A stretch of 9,586 nt of DNA from an uncultured Prevotella sp. (GTDB lineage: Bacteria > Bacteroidota > Bacteroidia > Bacteroidales > Bacteroidaceae): positions 1 through 9,586 of the forward strand of contig CALBYK010000067.1 of assembly GCA_937889855.1 (NCBI GenBank), written 5' to 3'. The notes beneath the pieces were generated by a model. That model searched no databases. It had not been told where the DNA came from and saw only the letters and a list, made by a program, of their open reading frames with translations. Position 1 is the stretch's first letter. Every line of letters starts with the position of its first letter. The position numbers and the translations under genes were made by a program. Of the stretch, positions 6,874 to 9,586 are shown piece by piece.

Positions 6874-8313
6874 ATGCTTATACTCTCAACCGTATTCACC
6901 TACTTCGCCATACTGATGCTCTTCAGCCACCTCACGGCACACCGCAACTCCGACAACCAGACCTTCTTCCGCGCCAACCGCCGCTCGCCATGGTACATGG
7001 TGGCGTTCGGCATGGTAGGCGCCTCCATATCGGGCATAACCTTTGTCAGCGTGCCGGGCATGACCATGCGCACCGACATGACATACATACAGACGTGCAT
7101 AGGCTTTATCCTCGGCTACTTCGCCATAGCCTTCGTGCTGCTGCCCGTCTACTACAAGCTCAACCTCACCACCATCTACACCTACCTAAGGCAACGGCTC
7201 GGCACACGCTCCTACAAAACGGGGGCATGGTTCTTCCTCATATCCAAGATGACTGGAGCCGCCGTGCGTTTCTACGTTGTGTGCATCATGCTGCAACGGT
7301 TTGTGCTCGATACCGTGGGCGTGCCGTTCCCCGTGACCGTCGCCGCAATGGTGGCGCTGATATGGCTCTACACGCGGCGCGGAGGCATAAAAACACTTGT
7401 TTGGACCGACTCTTTCCAGACCACATGCATGTTTGCCGCCCTCATCCTTATTATATATAATGTGACGGGCGAGTTAGGCCTTTCTCCAGCCGATGCCGTT
7501 CGGGCCATTGCCGACGACGCGCACAGCCGCATATTCGTTCTCGACGACTGGGTGTCGACACAGAACTTTTGGAAACAGATTCTAAGCGGTGCCTTCATAG
7601 CTATCGTTATGACAGGGCTCGACCAGGACATGATGCAGAAGAACCTCACTTGCCGCTCGCTGCGCGACGCGCAGAAAGACGTGTGCACCTACGGCTTTGC
7701 CTTTGTGCCAGCCAACCTGCTTTTCCTGGCACTTGGCATACTGCTCATGCAGCTTGCGCGGAAAGAAGGCATTGCCCTGCCCGAGAGCGGTGATGAGCTG
7801 CTGCCAATGTTCGCCGCCACAGGAAGGCTTGGCGAGACAGTGGTGGTGCTGTTCACCATAGGCATCGTGGCGGCATCGTTCTCAAGCGCCGACTCCGCAC
7901 TCACTGCCCTGACAACAAGCTACTGCGTCGACATACGTGAGCGCTATGGCGACGAGCGTTTGCGACGCCGTGCACACATAACCATAGCCGTGGTGTTCGC
8001 ATTGTTCATAATGCTCTTCAAGACGCTCAACTCAACAAGCGTCATTGACGCCATCTACATACTGTGCTCCTACACCTACGGCCCGCTGCTCGGACTGTTT
8101 GCCTTCGGACTGTTCACCAACCGGCAACCATCCGACCGCCTTGTGCCATACATCGCCGTGGCGTCACCCGTGATGTGCCTCGCCCTCGACACCGCGGCGC
8201 AGCGATGCTGGGGCTACAAGTTTGGCTATGAGCTGCTGATGATAAACGGTCTGCTCACCTTTTCCGGGCTGTATATATCGGCCATTTGCGCAAAGCCATC
8301 ACATGCCAAGTAG
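6874..8313 (+). CDS. Sodium:solute symporter (SSS family), substrate unknown
   Basis: The 479-residue inner-membrane protein has about 13 predicted hydrophobic segments, the usual number for the SSS family. These carriers have the LeuT fold and import sugars, amino acids, sialic acid, pantothenate or similar compounds with sodium. An N-terminal hydrophobic helix (about residues 1-18) is followed by the first core helix with GASISGITFVSVPG (49-62). Further marks are a GGIKTLVWTDSFQ block, DQDMMQKNLTCRSLRDAQ, and ASFSSADSALTALTT, where S337-S338 occupy the place of the conserved Na2-site serines. The start at 6874 has AGG 7 nt upstream and fits the family start. It lies 38 nt after the aminotransferase on the same strand, but a terminator-like hairpin sits between them, so operon membership is uncertain. 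No motif fixes the substrate; uptake of a sugar linked to the cassette is only a guess. Confidence 0.93.
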   Translation: MLILSTVFTYFAILMLFSHLTAHRNSDNQTFFRANRRSPWYMVAFGMVGASISGITFVSVPGMTMRTDMTYIQTCIGFILGYFAIAFVLLPVYYKLNLTTIYTYLRQRLGTRSYKTGAWFFLISKMTGAAVRFYVVCIMLQRFVLDTVGVPFPVTVAAMVALIWLYTRRGGIKTLVWTDSFQTTCMFAALILIIYNVTGELGLSPADAVRAIADDAHSRIFVLDDWVSTQNFWKQILSGAFIAIVMTGLDQDMMQKNLTCRSLRDAQKDVCTYGFAFVPANLLFLALGILLMQLARKEGIALPESGDELLPMFAATGRLGETVVVLFTIGIVAASFSSADSALTALTTSYCVDIRERYGDERLRRRAHITIAVVFALFIMLFKTLNSTSVIDAIYILCSYTYGPLLGLFAFGLFTNRQPSDRLVPYIAVASPVMCLALDTAAQRCWGYKFGYELLMINGLLTFSGLYISAICAKPSHAK

Positions 8314-8352
8314 ATGTTTTGCACGACATTCTTGGCATATTTGGATTTTTTT
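8303..8352 (+). terminator. Terminator-like hairpin at the end of the symporter gene
   Basis: ATGCCAAG (8303-8310) and CTTGGCAT (8331-8338) are a perfect 8-bp inverted repeat. ATGT (8314-8317) and ACAT (8326-8329) add an inner stem, and a run of seven Ts follows at 8346-8352. The left arm covers the last symporter codons and the TAG stop lies just inside it. The T-run is only 3 nt from the -7 element of the receptor promoter, so terminator and promoter are interleaved. Confidence 0.6.
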
Positions 8353-8363
8353 GACTACCTTTG
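8332..8363 (+). promoter_or_regulatory. Bacteroidetes-type promoter of the TonB receptor gene
   Basis: TACCTTTG at 8356-8363 matches the -7 consensus TAnnTTTG. At the expected 20-nt spacing the -33 position (8332-8335) reads TTGG, a 3-of-4 match to TTTG; exact TTTG copies lie at 8340-8343 and 8350-8353 but are too close. Transcription would begin near 8369, giving a leader of about 105 nt. Confidence 0.55.
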
Positions 8364-8475
8364 CCCCCTCAAAACTCCCCCCATATAACAAAACCATTAA
8401 AATCAAGCACAACACTCCCCTCACCTGTCATGGGTGGAGTGGCGAGGGGATGAGGCTTATTCATCAAAAACATTT
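8364..8475 (+). promoter_or_regulatory. C-rich structured leader of the TonB receptor gene
   Basis: The region between promoter and start codon has three C-rich segments (CCCCCTC 8364-8370, CTCCCCCC 8375-8382, CTCCCCTC 8415-8422) and one G-rich segment (8432-8449). Two helices compete: CACTCC 8413-8418 with GGAGTG 8436-8441, and CCCCTC 8417-8422 with GAGGGG 8444-8449. They share bases 8417-8418. CCCCTC at 8365-8370 could also pair with GAGGGG. A small GATGA/TCATC hairpin (8449-8453 with 8461-8465) lies just before the start. I found no cobalamin-riboswitch B12 box or other known riboswitch motif. Confidence 0.4.
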
Positions 8476-9586
8476 ATGTACAGACAAAGATTCAAGACAG
8501 GCGAGCAGGCTCTGCGTTTCAAGCATTTCACACGCCGAGGCTACGCCCTGTTCAGCTGCATCGGCAAGGAAGTGCTCATCTGCACACTCAGCGTGGCCAC
8601 CCTGACCTACGCCAAGGCAGACGGCATCAGCACCACACCGGTACAGACGCCGACGGCAGCCACCGACTCTTTGGGACATGACGAGGTGAGGCTCGACGAG
8701 GTGACGGTAACCTCGTCACGTGTTCCGCTCACTGCCCTGCAGTCGGCCAAAATCGTATCTGTCATCTCACGCGACGACATCCAGCGTGCGGAGGCGGCAA
8801 GTATCAACGACATCTTGAAGTTAGCCACGGGCGTGGACGTCCGTCAGCGCGGTGGCTTTGGAGTTCAGACGGACATCAGCATCAACGGCGGCACATTCGA
8901 CCAGATAACCATTCTATTGAATGGCGTCAACATCTCCAGCCCGCAGACGGGGCACAATGCAGCCGATTTTCCTGTTTCTCTTTCCGACATTGAGCGCATT
9001 GAGGTTCTCGAAGGCGCTTCGGCACGCGTGTTCGGCTCGTCGGCATTCAACGGCGCGATAAACATCGTCACACGCGCGGACAGCAGCTCAAACGTCAGCA
9101 TATCGGCCGAGGGCGGCTCGTTCGGCACCTTCGGAGGTGACGCAAGCCTCAACCTCAGCACTGGCAGCGTAAGCCAGAAGCTCAGCACCGGATACACACA
9201 AAGTGACGGCGGTACCGCCAACTCCGACTTCAAGCGCCGCCGGGCCTACTACATGGGCTCGCTCGCGTCACGCTACATCGACGTCAACTGGCAAGGAGGA
9301 GTGTCGTCGCAGGACTATGGCGCGTCTACATTCTACAGCGCCAAGTTCAACAACCAATGGGAGGCCACACGGCGCATCATGGCATCGGCCCTTGCCGACA
9401 TAAAGCCTCTTGGCGACGACCGCCTTGTAGTGGCACCGCAGGTCTACTGGCACCGCGACATCGACCACTACCAGCTCACGCGCCACAAGGAAGGGGCGCA
9501 GAACGGGGAGAACTTCCACCGCACCGACGTATACGGGGCATCCGTCAACGCCCACGCCACATGGCTTCTCGGCAAGACGGCCATAG
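8476..9586 (+). CDS. TonB-dependent outer-membrane receptor, BtuB-like, N-terminal part (cut by right edge)
   Basis: The frame is open from the ATG at 8476 to the right edge, giving 370 residues of a protein that should be about 650-750. Residues 1-48 are a long basic, aromatic leader plus a hydrophobic segment ending TYAKA, a plausible signal peptide cleaved after A48. Residues 73-82, LDEVTVTSSR, form the TonB box region. The plug domain spans about 83-195, with INDILKLATGVDVRQRG, GGTFDQITILLNGVN, DIERIEVLEG and FGSSAFNGAINIVT, the standard BtuB-type plug blocks. The beta-barrel starts near residue 200. These proteins sit in the outer membrane and import ligands with energy from TonB-ExbB-ExbD. 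The close fit is to Bacteroidales receptors often labelled BtuB-like; that does not prove a cobalamin substrate. It has its own promoter and leader, so it need not share a transcript with the symporter. Confidence 0.93.
   Translation, partial: MYRQRFKTGEQALRFKHFTRRGYALFSCIGKEVLICTLSVATLTYAKADGISTTPVQTPTAATDSLGHDEVRLDEVTVTSSRVPLTALQSAKIVSVISRDDIQRAEAASINDILKLATGVDVRQRGGFGVQTDISINGGTFDQITILLNGVNISSPQTGHNAADFPVSLSDIERIEVLEGASARVFGSSAFNGAINIVTRADSSSNVSISAEGGSFGTFGGDASLNLSTGSVSQKLSTGYTQSDGGTANSDFKRRRAYYMGSLASRYIDVNWQGGVSSQDYGASTFYSAKFNNQWEATRRIMASALADIKPLGDDRLVVAPQVYWHRDIDHYQLTRHKEGAQNGENFHRTDVYGASVNAHATWLLGKTAI

Noticed and set aside
8364..8475. Cobalamin riboswitch upstream of the BtuB-like receptor
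   Set aside because: The leader is short (about 105 nt) and I cannot find the B12 box or the conserved core; only unassigned pairing segments are visible.
8303..8605. Overlapping plus-strand frame, including an ATG at 8450 before the receptor
   Set aside because: It starts in the symporter end, passes out of frame through the receptor's signal region, has no family features, and is best explained as chance.
1..9586. CRISPR array, phage, insertion sequence, toxin-antitoxin or defence system
   Set aside because: No spaced direct repeats, transposase or integrase motifs, or small toxin-like genes were seen; all long frames are accounted for by metabolic, repair and transport genes.

Overview
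The window reads as chromosomal DNA of a Bacteroidota member, most likely order Bacteroidales and perhaps Prevotellaceae-like. The basis is: promoters of the Bacteroidetes type (TTTG near -33, TAnnTTTG near -7), A-rich leaders with weak or no Shine-Dalgarno sequence, protein sequences that resemble Bacteroidales families throughout, a TonB receptor with a long Bacteroidales-type leader, and a moderately high GC content. The genus call is inference.

Layout. The minus strand from 2779 down to 1 carries a polyprenol-phosphate-mannose-synthase-like GT2 glycosyltransferase. After a 56-nt spacer comes the first 657 residues of the transcription-repair coupling factor Mfd, which runs off the left edge. 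A 259-nt divergent intergenic region (2780-3038) holds a good Bacteroidetes promoter for purT on the plus strand and a weak one for the minus strand. PurT (formate-dependent GAR transformylase, 3039-4220) is followed by a hairpin. Then comes a compact three-gene sugar-nucleotide cassette (4359-6835): a FdtA/QdtA-type 3,4-ketoisomerase cupin, a GNAT/FemAB-like acyltransferase, and a DegT/DnrJ/EryC1/StrS aminotransferase. A terminator-like hairpin whose stem includes the aminotransferase stop codon separates the cassette from a sodium:solute symporter (6874-8313). A second terminator-like hairpin ends the symporter and abuts the promoter of a TonB-dependent receptor (8476 to the right edge, 370 residues visible).

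How the genes fit together. The three cassette enzymes match, step for step, conversion of dTDP-4-keto-6-deoxyglucose to a dTDP-3-(acyl)amino-3,6-dideoxyhexose (Fuc3NAc or Qui3NAc type). The acylation step appears to be done by a GNAT-like enzyme, not the usual left-handed beta-helix acetyltransferase. RmlA, RmlB and any glycosyltransferase that uses the product are not in the window. The cassette sits between housekeeping genes and transporters, not in an obvious capsule or O-antigen locus. No phage, IS element, CRISPR array, tRNA or rRNA was seen. The most interesting points are this cassette, the C-rich leader and unusual signal region of the TonB receptor, and an alternating GC tract in the purT leader. 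I see no clear case for a wholly new system.
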